The notes below the pieces were generated by a model. The model worked only from the letters and a program-made list of their open reading frames with translations. It did not search any database and had not been told where the DNA came from. A program made the translations under genes and the position numbers. 64,000 nt of DNA, from the NCBI RefSeq assembly GCF_010994375.1, contig NZ_WHMA01000013.1:26673-90672 (forward strand), given 5' to 3'. Of this stretch, positions 40,117 through 49,367 are shown in pieces; within the stretch, counting starts at the first letter, position 1, and the number at the start of each line of letters is the position of its first letter. Source of the stretch: Halomonas sp. NO4 (GTDB lineage: Bacteria > Pseudomonadota > Gammaproteobacteria > Pseudomonadales > Halomonadaceae).

Positions 40117-40136
40117 GATCGTTGTGTTGTCCTAGC
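40099..40136 (+). repeat. Tandem 19-bp duplication over the phosphatase stop codon
   Basis: Units 40099-40117 and 40118-40136 are ATCGTTGTGTTGTCGTAGG and a second copy with two base changes. Each copy encodes Ile-Val-Val-Leu-Ser-stop, so the end of the gene has been copied once downstream of itself. Confidence 0.85.
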
Positions 40137-40178
40137 TAAGGGGTATCATCGAGGGGTGCCCATGGACGAGCCCTCACC

Positions 40179-41688
40179 ATGTCGGATCGCGTGACCCCGG
40201 ACGACACCCGCCTTCTCGCTGCCCTGGCCGCCGGCAGTCGCGCCCTGATCGACGCCCGCTTCTGGGGCGAGGGCGTCGACCGCCTGCTCGCCGCCCTCGG
40301 CGAGGCGAGCGGCGCCAGCCGGGTGTGGATCTTCCAGCTCATCGAGCGCCAGGCCCAGGCCGTGGTGCAGGACTACGTCTTCGAGTGGGCGGCTGAGCCG
40401 CGCTACCGCCAGCTCACCCACAAGCGCTTTCGCTTCTTCACCACCGTCTTCGATGACCCGGTCTACCGGCGCATGGTGGAGGAGCGAGTGCGCGGCGAAG
40501 CGCAGCGGTTCATCGTTGCCGACCTGGCCAAGGGCCCGCTGCGCGACAACCTCGAGAGCCAGGCCATCCAGTCGATGGTCACGGTGCCCATCATGGTCAA
40601 CGGTGAATGGTGGGGCACCTTGGGCATCGACGACTGCGAGCGCCCCCTCGACTGGCAAGGCCCCGGCCTGCAGGCGCTGCGTGTGGCCGCGGAGCTGATC
40701 GCCTCGGCCATCTACCGGCAACAGCTGACCAGCCGGCGCCGTCAGGTCGAACTGTTTCAGCGCGTCACAGACTGCGGCATCTGGGAAGTCGACCTGCACA
40801 GCGGCGCCACCTGGTGCTCCCGCGCGCTGCTGCGCACCCTGGGCTACCCGGACGATTACGCTCGGCTGCCGCTGCGCCGCCTGTTGGCCCACATCGCCCG
40901 CGAGGATCGACAACGCCTGTGGCAGCAGCTGCGCCGCTGCCTGTGCACCCGCACCTGCAGCTGGCGGCTCGACGTGCGCCTGCTCACCGCGCACGGCGAG
41001 ACGCGCTGGCACGAGATCGTCGCCGAACTGGTTCGCGACCCGAACCAGCAGGTGCAGAGCCTGGCGGGACTGATCATCGACGTCAGCCTGCGCAAGCAGG
41101 GCGAGCAGCGCGCCAGGGTGGCCGCCGAATACGACGAGCTCACCGGCACGCTGAACCGCCGCGGCCTGTGGCGCCATCTCGACGAGGCCTTGCGCGACGA
41201 CGGCGCGCCCCACCATCTGCTGCTGCTCGATATCGACCACTTCAAGCCGGTCAACGACCGCTTCGGGCACCCGGCCGGCGATGCCCTGCTGCGCCTGCTG
41301 GCCCAGCGCCTCGGCGGCGAGCTGCGCAGCCAGGACGGCCTGGCCCGGCTGGGGGGCGAGGAGTTCGCCATCGTGGTCAGCGGCCTCGAGCAGCCGGAAG
41401 TGTTGCAGGTGGCCGAACGGCTGCGCGCCGGCATCGCCGATGCCCCCTTTCAGCTCGCGGCCCCGTCGGCAGGCGGCGAGGCGCTGACGATCCCCATCAC
41501 CGTGAGCCTGGGGGCGGCCTGCCTGTCCGCCGCGCCGGGACGACGCCCAGACCCGACCCTGGCCATCGCCCAGGCCGACCAGGCGCTCTACGCCGCCAAG
41601 CACGGCGGGCGCAACCGGGTCGTCGCCTACTGGCAGCTCTCCGCTGCGGCCGACGCCACCCCGACCATGGACGATGCCGTGGAGCGGC

Positions 41689-41711
<23 letters not shown>
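40179..41711 (+). CDS. GAF-PAS-GGDEF diguanylate cyclase
   Basis: Cytosolic c-di-GMP synthase of 510 residues with a GAF domain (about 15-180), a PAS domain (about 190-310) and a GGDEF domain (about 325-490). The active site is GGEEF (392-396), with an intact product-inhibition site RSQD (383-386) five residues before it, so an active, feedback-controlled enzyme is expected. The stop lies 23 bp inside the 3' end of the convergent aapP gene. The signal sensed by GAF/PAS is unknown. Confidence 0.88.
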
Positions 41712-42462
<751 letters not shown>

Positions 42463-42559
42463 TGTTGTCATCCTGTTTTTGCATCAAGGATGCGTTGATT
42501 CATGTCGCCAGCGAAGCGAGGCTCGCCACCGCCGGCGCGGAGCAATGCATCATGATGTC

Positions 42560-43660
42560 TTAACGTTTGTGGCCGGTATGCAGTTTCTTCTCCAGATACT
42601 GGCTGTAGCGCGACATGCTGAAACAGAAGATCCAGAACATGAGCGCCGCGAAGACGTAGCCCTCCACGGCGAAGCCCAGCCAGCGCGAATCCGACAGCGC
42701 CGCCTGGACGATGCCCAGCAGGTCGAAGAGCCCGATGATCATCACCAGGGTGGTGTCCTTGAACAGCGAGATGAAAGTGTTGACGATACCGGGGATCATC
42801 ATCTTCAGCGCCTGGGGCAGCACGATCAGGCCCATGCGCTGCCAGTAGCCCATGCCCAGCGCCGCGGCGGCTTCCTCCTGGCCCCTGGGAATGGCCTGCA
42901 GGCCACCGCGCACCACCTCGGCCATGTAGGCGCTCTGGAAGAGGGTGATGCCGATCAGCGCGCGTACCAGGCGGTCGATGGTCATCCCGGTGGGCAGGAA
43001 AAGGGGCAGCATCACCGAGGCCATGAAGAGGATGGTGATCAGCGGCACGCCGCGCCAGAACTCGATGAACACCACGCAGACGCTGCGCACGATGGGCATC
43101 TGCGAGCGCCGCCCCAGCGCCAGCACGATGCCGATGGGCAGGGCCGCCACCATACCCACGGTGGCCAGGATCAGGGTCAGGGAGAGCCCGCCCCAGCGAT
43201 GCGTTTCCACCACCGGCAGACCGAAGTGCCCGCCATAGAGCAGCACGTAGGCGAACACCGGGAAGGCGACGAGAGTGACCGGCGCTACCCAGCGCTTGAA
43301 CGGCAGGCGCGGAATCGCCAGCCAGGCCAGCAGTGCCGCAAAGGTGGCGAACATCAGGTTGATGCGCCAGATCTCCCCGCCCGGGTAAAGGCCGTAGACG
43401 AACTGGCCGAGGCGCGCATTGACGAACACCCAGCAGGCCCCCTCCCGCGAGCAGTCGTCGCGGCTGGTGCCGATCCAGTCGGCGTCGATGAGCGCCCACT
43501 GGATCGCCGGGGTGAGCAGCAAATAGAGCAGGTAGAGCCCAAGCAGGGTGAAGAGGCTGTTCACCGGCCCGCTGAAGAGGTTGGCGCGCAGCCAGGCCAG
43601 CGGTCCGACGGTCAGCCGCGGCGCCGGGCGTTCGGGAATCACGGTTTCGTTGTGGGTCAT
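42560..43660 (-). CDS. aapM: General L-amino acid ABC transporter permease
   Basis: Inner-membrane permease of 366 residues, longer than simple HisM-type permeases because of an extra N-terminal helix and a periplasmic stretch, as in the Aap/Bzt group. The coupling loop reads EEAAAALGMGYWQRMGLIVLPQALK (about 278-302). The periplasmic stretch contains cysteines (DDCSREGACW). It starts 9 bp after the aapQ stop. Confidence 0.92.
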   Translation of the reverse strand: MTHNETVIPERPAPRLTVGPLAWLRANLFSGPVNSLFTLLGLYLLYLLLTPAIQWALIDADWIGTSRDDCSREGACWVFVNARLGQFVYGLYPGGEIWRINLMFATFAALLAWLAIPRLPFKRWVAPVTLVAFPVFAYVLLYGGHFGLPVVETHRWGGLSLTLILATVGMVAALPIGIVLALGRRSQMPIVRSVCVVFIEFWRGVPLITILFMASVMLPLFLPTGMTIDRLVRALIGITLFQSAYMAEVVRGGLQAIPRGQEEAAAALGMGYWQRMGLIVLPQALKMMIPGIVNTFISLFKDTTLVMIIGLFDLLGIVQAALSDSRWLGFAVEGYVFAALMFWIFCFSMSRYSQYLEKKLHTGHKR

Positions 43661-43669
43661 GGCGCTCTC

Positions 43670-44860
43670 CTAGCGTTCCACCAGCGCCACGCGGGCGTTG
43701 AACCAGTTCATGAACAGCGACACCAGCAGGCTGATGGTGAGGTACACCGCCATGGTCATGGCGATCACCTCGATGGCCTGGCCGGTCTGGTTGAGGGTGG
43801 TACCGGCGAACACCGACACCAGGTCCGGGTAGCCGATGGCCGTGGCCAGCGAGGAGTTCTTGATCAGGTTGAGGTACTGGCTGGTGAGCGGAGGAATGAT
43901 CACACGCAGCGCCTGGGGGATGATCACCAGGCGCAGCACCAGCCCCTGGGGCAGGCTCAGCGCCTGGGCCGCTTCGGTCTGGCCGTGGGGAATCGCCTGG
44001 ATGCCCGAGCGCACGATCTCGGCGATGAACGAGGCGGTATAAATGGAGAGCGCCAGCCACAGCGCCAGGAACTCGGGAATCACCGTGATGCCGCCGCGGA
44101 AGTTGAAGCCGGTCAGCTCGGGCATTTCCCAGGTCACGGGAACGCCGGTGATCACCAGGACGGCGAGCGGCAGGCCGACAATCAGGCAAGCCGAGAGCCA
44201 CCCGGCGGGCAGGCGCTTGCCGGTCGCATCATGGCGCCGCCGGTTCCAGATCACCAGGGCGATGCTGGCGACGATGGCCACCACGAAGGCCCCGGGTATC
44301 AGCCCGAAGCCGGAGAGGAACTGCGGCTCGGGCAGGTAGAGGCCGCGCACGTTGAGAAAGAGCGTCTCGCCGAAGGCGTGGCTCTGCCGCGGGCTCGGCA
44401 GGGCCTGGAGCACGGCGAAGTACCAGAAGAAGATCTGCAGCAGCAGCGGGATGTTGCGAAAGATCTCGATGTAGCCGCTGGCGAGCCGAGCAATCAGCCA
44501 GTTGGGCGAAAGACGCGCGATGCCCACCGTGAAGCCGATGATCGTTGCCGCCAGCACGCCGAGCGCCGACACCAGCAGGGTATTGAGCAAGCCCACGATG
44601 AAGGTGCGCGCGTAGGTGCTCTGCGAGGAGTAGTCGATCAGGCTCTGGACGATGCCAAAGCCAGCGGTGTTGGTCAGAAAGCCGAAGCCGGTGGTGATGC
44701 CGCGCGCCGCCAGGTTGTCCTGGGTGTTGCCGATGATGTAGAGCAGGAAGGCCGCGACGCCGGCGATCAACACGGCCTGGAAGAGCAGCGCACGCTTGGC
44801 GCGGTCACGCCAGAAGGGTGGCTTGGGGCCCGAAGGTCGGGCCTGGGGTCGAACGGACAT
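43670..44860 (-). CDS. aapQ: General L-amino acid ABC transporter permease
   Basis: Inner-membrane permease of 396 residues with the large insert between early helices typical of AapQ/BztB. The coupling loop is TEAAQALSLPQGLVLRLVIIPQALR near 300-324. The start is placed at MSVRPQ (44860), with GGAG upstream; the longer frame has no ribosome site. It pairs with AapM as a heterodimer. Two strong hairpins separate it from aapJ. Confidence 0.92.
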   Translation of the reverse strand: MSVRPQARPSGPKPPFWRDRAKRALLFQAVLIAGVAAFLLYIIGNTQDNLAARGITTGFGFLTNTAGFGIVQSLIDYSSQSTYARTFIVGLLNTLLVSALGVLAATIIGFTVGIARLSPNWLIARLASGYIEIFRNIPLLLQIFFWYFAVLQALPSPRQSHAFGETLFLNVRGLYLPEPQFLSGFGLIPGAFVVAIVASIALVIWNRRRHDATGKRLPAGWLSACLIVGLPLAVLVITGVPVTWEMPELTGFNFRGGITVIPEFLALWLALSIYTASFIAEIVRSGIQAIPHGQTEAAQALSLPQGLVLRLVIIPQALRVIIPPLTSQYLNLIKNSSLATAIGYPDLVSVFAGTTLNQTGQAIEVIAMTMAVYLTISLLVSLFMNWFNARVALVER

Positions 44861-44902
44861 GAAGGGTTCTCCGCCTGGATCCGTCAAGCAGGGCACGAGA
44901 CT

Positions 44903-44967
44903 GCCGGCCCGGGGTGTCCGGGCCGGCTAGCGCGGGTTGGTCAGAGGAGGGCCGGCCAGGCCGGCCC
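44903..44967 (-). other. Two hairpins between aapJ and aapQ
   Basis: GCCGGCCCGG-GGTGT-CCGGGCCGGC (44903-44927), a perfect 10-bp stem, and GGGCCGGCC-A-GGCCGGCCC (44949-44967), a 9-bp palindrome with one central base. They follow the aapJ stop by about 8 bases on the minus strand, without a U-tract. The arrangement mirrors the teaA-teaB gap and would favour excess binding protein. Confidence 0.7.
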
Positions 44968-44974
44968 CCAAGGA

Positions 44975-46003
44975 TCAACGGACGGGCGGGGCGTACTGCA
45001 GGCCACCTTCGGTCCAGAGGCGGTTGACGCCGCGCTCGATCTCCAGCGGCGAATCCATGCCCACGTTACGGTCGTAGATCTCGCCGTAGTTACCCACCTG
45101 GCTGATGATGTTGTAGGCCCAGTCGGCCTCGAGGCCCATGCTCTCGCCGTAGTTGCCATCCTGGCCCAGCAGGCGCGCCACGTTGGGGTTCTCGGAGTCG
45201 AGCATGTCGTCGACGTTGTCGCTGGAAATGCCCAGTTCCTCGGCATTGATCATGGCGAACAGCGACCACTTGACGATGTTGAACCACTGGTCGTCACCCT
45301 GGCGAACCACCGGCCCCAGCGGCTCCTTGGAGATCACCTCCGGGAGGATGACCGCACCGCCCGGGTCGGAGAGCTGGATGCGCAGGGCGGCCAGCTGGGA
45401 GGTGTCGGAGGTGAGGACGTCGCAGCGGCCGGCCTCGAAGCCACCCACCGTCTGCTCGGAGGTGTCGAAGACGATGGGCTGGAACTCCATGTCATTGGCG
45501 CGGAAGTAGTCGGCCAGGTTGAGCTCGGTGGTGGTGCCGGACTGCACGCAGATCGCAGCGCCGTCCAGCTCGCCGGCACTCGAGATGCCCAGGTCGCGGG
45601 ACACCAGGAAGCCCTGGCCGTCGTAGAAGTTGGTGCCGGTGAAGTTCAGCCCCAGGGTGGTATCGCGGGTGGTGGTCCAGGTGGTGTTGCGCGACAGCAT
45701 GTCCACCTCGCCGGACTGCAGCGCCGTGAAGCGCTCGACGGCGTTGAGCGAGACGTAGCGTACGGCATCGGCATCACCGAGCACGGCGGCCGCCACGGCA
45801 CGGCACACGTCCACGTCGATCCCCTGCCAGTTGCCCTCGTCGTCCGGCGCAGAGAAGCCCGGCAGGCCGTCACTGACGCCGCACTGGACGGCCCCGTTCT
45901 CGCGCATATCCTCCAGGGTGGTGGCCGAGGCCAGGCCGGCCGTCCCCAGGGTCAGTGCCGCTGCGGAGGTCAGCATTACCCACTTCTTCTTGTTGTACTG
46001 CAT
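44975..46003 (-). CDS. aapJ: General L-amino acid-binding protein
   Basis: Periplasmic binding protein of 342 residues with a signal peptide (1-27). The ligand-site Arg is likely in ERFTALQSGEVDMLSRNTTWTTTRD (about 95-119), the family hallmark. The C-terminus has MGLEADWAYNIISQVGNYGEIYDRNVG. The ATG follows GAGGGAA. It is the first gene of aapJQMP, driven by a predicted sigma-54 promoter 83-98 bp upstream of the ATG. Confidence 0.94.
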   Translation of the reverse strand: MQYNKKKWVMLTSAAALTLGTAGLASATTLEDMRENGAVQCGVSDGLPGFSAPDDEGNWQGIDVDVCRAVAAAVLGDADAVRYVSLNAVERFTALQSGEVDMLSRNTTWTTTRDTTLGLNFTGTNFYDGQGFLVSRDLGISSAGELDGAAICVQSGTTTELNLADYFRANDMEFQPIVFDTSEQTVGGFEAGRCDVLTSDTSQLAALRIQLSDPGGAVILPEVISKEPLGPVVRQGDDQWFNIVKWSLFAMINAEELGISSDNVDDMLDSENPNVARLLGQDGNYGESMGLEADWAYNIISQVGNYGEIYDRNVGMDSPLEIERGVNRLWTEGGLQYAPPVR

Positions 46004-46085
46004 GTTCGTTTCCCTCGTTGTCGTGATGTCGTTGGTATTGGATGGATGAAACCAGTCATGCCATTTCGGCATGTGCCCTGACCTT

Positions 46086-46101
46086 AGCAAGGTTCGTTCC
46101 A
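46086..46101 (-). promoter_or_regulatory. Sigma-54-like promoter of aapJQMP
   Basis: On the minus strand TGGAACGAACCTTGCT fits TGGCACG-N4-TTGCW with one mismatch (C to A at the fourth base) and exact GG-GC spacing. The predicted start near 46075 is 72 bases before aapJ. Confidence 0.65.
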
Positions 46102-46166
46102 TTAGCGGGACATGCCCGGCGAAACCGTGATTCAACGCTGGCTGTCTTTCCCGCCGCGACCGGCCA

Positions 46167-46183
46167 TGCACCGCCAGGAAGCA
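46167..46183 (-). promoter_or_regulatory. Weak NtrC-like site upstream of aapJ
   Basis: TGCACCGCCAGGAAGCA keeps one good half-site (TGCACC) and a degraded second half. It lies roughly 90-110 bp upstream of the sigma-54 start, a suitable enhancer distance, but the match is poor. Confidence 0.25.
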
Positions 46184-46227
46184 CCGGCGAGCCGCCGTGC
46201 CCCGTCACGGGGCCGACACACGACAAC

Positions 46228-46254
46228 GCCCCCACCGGCGAGGCCGGCGGGGGC
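46228..46254 (-). terminator. Probable ahpF terminator hairpin
   Basis: GCCCCCACCGGC-GAG-GCCGGCGGGGGC folds as an 11-bp stem with one mismatch, 38 bp after the ahpF stop. The following bases on the minus strand (GTTGTCG) are only slightly U-rich. Confidence 0.5.
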
Positions 46255-46292
46255 GCGAATCGGACAGGGACGGCCCCGAGAGGCCGCCGGCA

Positions 46293-47849
46293 TCAGCTGC
46301 GGATCAGGTAATCGAAGGCGCCGAGCGCGGCCCGCGAGCCCTCGCCCATGGCGATGACGATCTGCTTGTAGGGCACGGTGGTGACGTCGCCGGCGGCGAA
46401 GATGCCCGGCACGCTGGTCATGCCGCGCGCATCGGTGACGATCTCGCCGCGCTCGGAGAGCTCGATGGGCGAATCCTTGAGCCACTCGGTGTTGGGCACC
46501 AGGCCGATCTGCACGAAGACGCCTTCGAGATCGAGCCGGCGCAGCTCGCCGCTGGCGCGCTCTTCAAAGGTGAGGCCGGTGACGCGCGAGCCGTCGCCGG
46601 TCACCTCGGTGGTGCGGGCGCCCTTGATGATCTCCACGTTGGGCAGGCTGGCGAGCTTCTTCTGCAGCACGTCGTCGGCACGCAGCTCGTCCATGAACTC
46701 GATCAAGGTGACCTCGGCCACCAGGCCGGCCAGGTCGATGGCCGCCTCGACGCCGGAGTTGCCGCCACCGATCACCGCCACGCGCTTGCCCTTGAACAGC
46801 GGGCCGTCGCAGTGCGGGCAGTAGGCCACGCCCTTGTTGCGGTACTCGGCCTCGCCGGGCACGTTCATCTCGCGCCAGCGGGCGCCGGTGGCCAGCACCA
46901 GGGTGCGACTCTTCAGCGTGGCGTCGGACTCGAAGCGCACCTCGTGCTCGCCGCCCGGTTGGCTGGACGGCACCAGCTCGACGGCGCGCTGCAGGTTCAT
47001 GATGTCGACCTCGTACTCCTTGACGTGCTCCTCCAGCGCCGCGGCGAGCTTGGGACCCTCGGTGTGGGGCACGGAGATGAGGTTCTCGATGGCCAGGGTG
47101 TCGAGCACCTGGCCGCCGAACCGCTCGGCGGCCACCCCGGTGCGGATGCCCTTGCGCGCGGCGTAGACCGCCGCCGCCGCGCCGGCCGGGCCGCCGCCGA
47201 TCATCAGGGTGTCGAAGGCCGGCTTGTCGTTGAGCTTGGCGGCCTCGCGCTCGGCGGCACCGGTGTCCACCTTGGCGAGTATCTGCTCGAGGCTCATGCG
47301 GCCCTGGTCGAAGGGCTCGCCGTTGAGGTAGACGCTGGGCACCGACATGATCTCGCGGCGCTCCACCTCGTCCTGGAAGAGCGCGCCGTCGATGGCCACG
47401 TGGCGAATCCGCGGATTGAGGATCGCCATCAGGTTGAGCGCCTGCACCACGTCCGGGCAGTTCTGGCAGGAGAGCGAGAAGTAGGTCTCGAAATGCAGGT
47501 CGGCGTCCAGCGCCTTGATCTGCTCGATGACCGCGTCGCTGGCCTTGGGCGGATGGCCGCCGACCTGCAGCAGCGCCAGTACCAGCGAGGTGAATTCGTG
47601 GCCCATGGGGATGCCGGCGAAAGTCAGGCCGGTCTCCTCACCTGGGCGGTTGAGGGCGAACGACGGCGTGCGAGCCGCCTCGCCGTCAGTCTTGAGAGTG
47701 ATCTTGTCACAGAGCTCGGTGATCTCGGTGAGCAGCTTGAAGAGCTCCTGCGACTTGTCGCCGTCATCGAGGGACGCGACGATCTCGAACGGCTGAGTGA
47801 CCTTCTGCAGGTAGGCTTTGAGCTGTGCTTTCAGATTGTCGTCCAACAT
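46293..47849 (-). CDS. ahpF: Alkyl hydroperoxide reductase subunit F
   Basis: Flavoprotein of 518 residues that uses NADH to reduce AhpC. The N-terminal double-thioredoxin domain has Cys128-x-x-Cys131 (CQNC), and the thioredoxin-reductase domain has [15 protein letters not shown] (FAD), Cys344-x-x-Cys347 (CPHC) and [14 protein letters not shown] (NADH). All redox pairs are intact. It lies 168 bp after ahpC, beyond the ahpC terminator, so it probably also has its own promoter or depends on read-through. Confidence 0.96.
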   Translation of the reverse strand: MLDDNLKAQLKAYLQKVTQPFEIVASLDDGDKSQELFKLLTEITELCDKITLKTDGEAARTPSFALNRPGEETGLTFAGIPMGHEFTSLVLALLQVGGHPPKASDAVIEQIKALDADLHFETYFSLSCQNCPDVVQALNLMAILNPRIRHVAIDGALFQDEVERREIMSVPSVYLNGEPFDQGRMSLEQILAKVDTGAAEREAAKLNDKPAFDTLMIGGGPAGAAAAVYAARKGIRTGVAAERFGGQVLDTLAIENLISVPHTEGPKLAAALEEHVKEYEVDIMNLQRAVELVPSSQPGGEHEVRFESDATLKSRTLVLATGARWREMNVPGEAEYRNKGVAYCPHCDGPLFKGKRVAVIGGGNSGVEAAIDLAGLVAEVTLIEFMDELRADDVLQKKLASLPNVEIIKGARTTEVTGDGSRVTGLTFEERASGELRRLDLEGVFVQIGLVPNTEWLKDSPIELSERGEIVTDARGMTSVPGIFAAGDVTTVPYKQIVIAMGEGSRAALGAFDYLIRS

Positions 47850-47941
47850 GACAGCGATCCTTCATATCTAGCTAATATAAAAGGGCGCAACTTGCCGGTG
47901 ATTCGCGGTGCAGCCGCGAAGCGGCGAATGGCGCTGTCTGG

Positions 47942-47972
47942 AAAAGCGCCCGGGCGCGGCACGCCCGGGCGC
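47942..47972 (-). terminator. Terminator between ahpC and ahpF
   Basis: GCGCCCGGGCG-CGGCA-CGCCCGGGCGC is a perfect 11-bp stem with a 5-base loop, followed on the minus strand by TTTT. Placed 46 bp after the ahpC stop it should end most ahpC transcripts and so keep AhpC in excess over AhpF. Confidence 0.75.
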
Positions 47973-48017
47973 AGCACTCACGAGGTCAAGGGGTCGCTCG
48001 CGAGGGGGCGGGGTCGC

Positions 48018-48581
48018 TTAGATCTTGCCGACCAGGTCCAGGGAGGGAGACAGGGTCTCGGCGCCCTCTTCCCACTTGGCCGGGCACACCTCGTTGGGGT
48101 TGGCACGCACGTACTGGGCGGCCTTGACCTTGCGCAGCAACTCCTCGGCGTTGCGGCCGATATTGCCGGCGTTGAGCTCGATGATCTGAATCTTGCCGTC
48201 CGGGTCGACCACGAAGGTGCCGCGCTCGGCGATGCCGTCTTCCTCGATCAGCACCTCGAAATTGCGCGAGATGGTGTGGGTCGGGTCGGCCAGCATCGGG
48301 TACTTGAGCTTGCTGATGGTCTCGGAGCTGTCGTGCCACGCCTTGTGGGTGAAGTGGGTGTCGGTGGAGACGCTGTAGATCTCGACGCCCAGCTTCTTGA
48401 ATTCCTCGTAGTTGTCTGCCAGGTCACCCAGCTCGGTGGGGCAGACGAAGGTGAAGTCGGCCGGATAGAAGAAGAAGATGTTCCACTGGCCCTTGAGGCT
48501 CTCCTCGGACACTTCGACGAACTCGCCGTTGTGATAGGCAGTGGCGTTGAACGGCTTGACTTCGGTGTTCAGCAGGGACAT
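48018..48581 (-). CDS. ahpC: Alkyl hydroperoxide reductase subunit C (peroxiredoxin)
   Basis: Typical 2-Cys peroxiredoxin of 187 residues that reduces hydrogen peroxide and organic peroxides. The peroxidatic Cys47 lies in FTFVCPTE and the resolving Cys166 in NEVCPAKW. The C-terminus keeps the YF-type sensitive tail region without a YF motif, ending LDLVGKI as in E. coli AhpC. AAAGGAG precedes the ATG at 48581. An OxyR-like site and promoter lie upstream. Confidence 0.97.
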   Translation of the reverse strand: MSLLNTEVKPFNATAYHNGEFVEVSEESLKGQWNIFFFYPADFTFVCPTELGDLADNYEEFKKLGVEIYSVSTDTHFTHKAWHDSSETISKLKYPMLADPTHTISRNFEVLIEEDGIAERGTFVVDPDGKIQIIELNAGNIGRNAEELLRKVKAAQYVRANPNEVCPAKWEEGAETLSPSLDLVGKI

Positions 48582-48634
48582 TGACGAATGCTCCTTTCGA
48601 CTTTCGTTGAATGGGTGACCGCGATACGAGAGGC

Positions 48635-48663
48635 ATGGTAGCCCGTATCTCTCGATAGGGTAA
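48635..48663 (-). promoter_or_regulatory. Predicted ahpC promoter
   Basis: TTACCC (48658-48663) and TACCAT (48635-48640) on the minus strand with a 17-base spacer. The -35 is weak and sits directly next to the OxyR-like site, as expected for an activator-dependent promoter. Confidence 0.5.
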
Positions 48664-48700
48664 ATTGAATGGCGCCATGACCGTGATAATTCAACCCTAT
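48664..48700 (-). promoter_or_regulatory. OxyR-like binding site upstream of ahpC
   Basis: Four half-elements at the correct spacing on the minus strand: ATAG, seven bases, TTAT, seven bases, ATGG, seven bases, CAAT, against the consensus ATAG/CTAT/ATAG/CTAT (13 of 16 bases). The site immediately adjoins the predicted -35 of ahpC, the typical class I activator position. Confidence 0.65.
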
Positions 48701-48718
48701 GGGAAGGCCGGGGGCGCC

Positions 48719-49123
48719 TCAGCCCATGCGCACGGCGTCGCCCTGGCGATCCAGGGCCAGGAAGGGGGCGACATTGCCCATCTTCACGGCTTCCACCATG
48801 CGATTGAGGTGCTGCTCCGCCTGCTCGGCAGAAGGCGGCGTGGTGCCGCTGCCGGCCAGGGCTGCCACGAAGACGATGTCCCAGTCGATGCCGGTCTGGC
48901 GGGATTCGGCCACCAGCGCGGCCATGTCGCTGAGCTCCTCGGGCGCCTTGTCGACGCACAGCACCGGGGTGAGCACGCCGCCCTCGCCCTGCTCGAAGTG
49001 CCGGCGCTGCGCCTCGCTGGGGTGGTCGGGCAGTTCGGCCCGGGTGAACACGAACAGCAACCGCTGGGGTTCGGGCTGGCGACGCGCCTCCTCGAGCAGG
49101 TCGCCGAAACGGGAAATGGCCAC
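48719..49123 (-). CDS. Conserved protein of unknown function
   Basis: Protein of 134 residues found in many gamma- and betaproteobacteria; as I recall, it is often labelled ribonucleotide reductase subunit alpha without support. It reads [24 protein letters not shown], then [16 protein letters not shown] and [14 protein letters not shown]. No nucleotide-reductase feature is visible, so I do not use that name. GTG start at 49123 is chosen because GGAGG lies just upstream. It ends 18 bp before the OxyR-like site, upstream of and in the same direction as ahpC. Confidence 0.78.
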   Translation of the reverse strand: MAISRFGDLLEEARRQPEPQRLLFVFTRAELPDHPSEAQRRHFEQGEGGVLTPVLCVDKAPEELSDMAALVAESRQTGIDWDIVFVAALAGSGTTPPSAEQAEQHLNRMVEAVKMGNVAPFLALDRQGDAVRMG

Positions 49124-49254
49124 GGGGATCCTCCGGTGGTGGGGTGGGCATCGGGCGCGCCGATGATGTAACAGCGCCCCCGCAGGCGCAAGCGGCAGTC
49201 CCCCCATGGCTCAGGGTGATCACAGTTGATGCTACCCCGGCACAGCGGGCTAGA

Positions 49255-49356
49255 GTGGGAGGCCGGCTCTGCCGGGCGAAGGCGCCGAAAGGCGCCGAAA
49301 GGCGCCCATATCAGGCAGCGCTGCGCGCTGCTTCGCGAGCTGAAGCTCCCTCCCAC
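49255..49356. repeat. Cloverleaf intergenic repeat, copy 3
   Basis: About 102 bp with end GTGGGAGGCCGGCTCTGCCG and a degraded right arm ending CTCCCAC. Inner parts: three GGCGCC units at 49281, 49291 and 49301 spaced by GAAA, and the hairpin GCAGCGC-TGC-GCGCTGC (49315-49331). Same orientation as copy 2. It ends 12 bp before the stop of the peptidase gene. Confidence 0.85.
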
Positions 49357-49367
49357 TACATACCTTG

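Noticed and set aside
42479..46081. Long open frame of 1200 codons on the plus strand across the aap operon
   Set aside because: It spans several well-recognised minus-strand genes, is rich in His, Gln, Gly and Asp as expected for antisense of such genes, and has no ribosome site.
46197..48584. Open frame of 795 codons opposite ahpF and ahpC
   Set aside because: Antisense shadow; crosses the terminator of ahpC and its sequence is compositionally biased.
48719..49123. Annotation of this gene as ribonucleotide reductase subunit alpha
   Set aside because: The protein is 134 residues and has none of the reductase motifs; the label appears to be an inherited database error.
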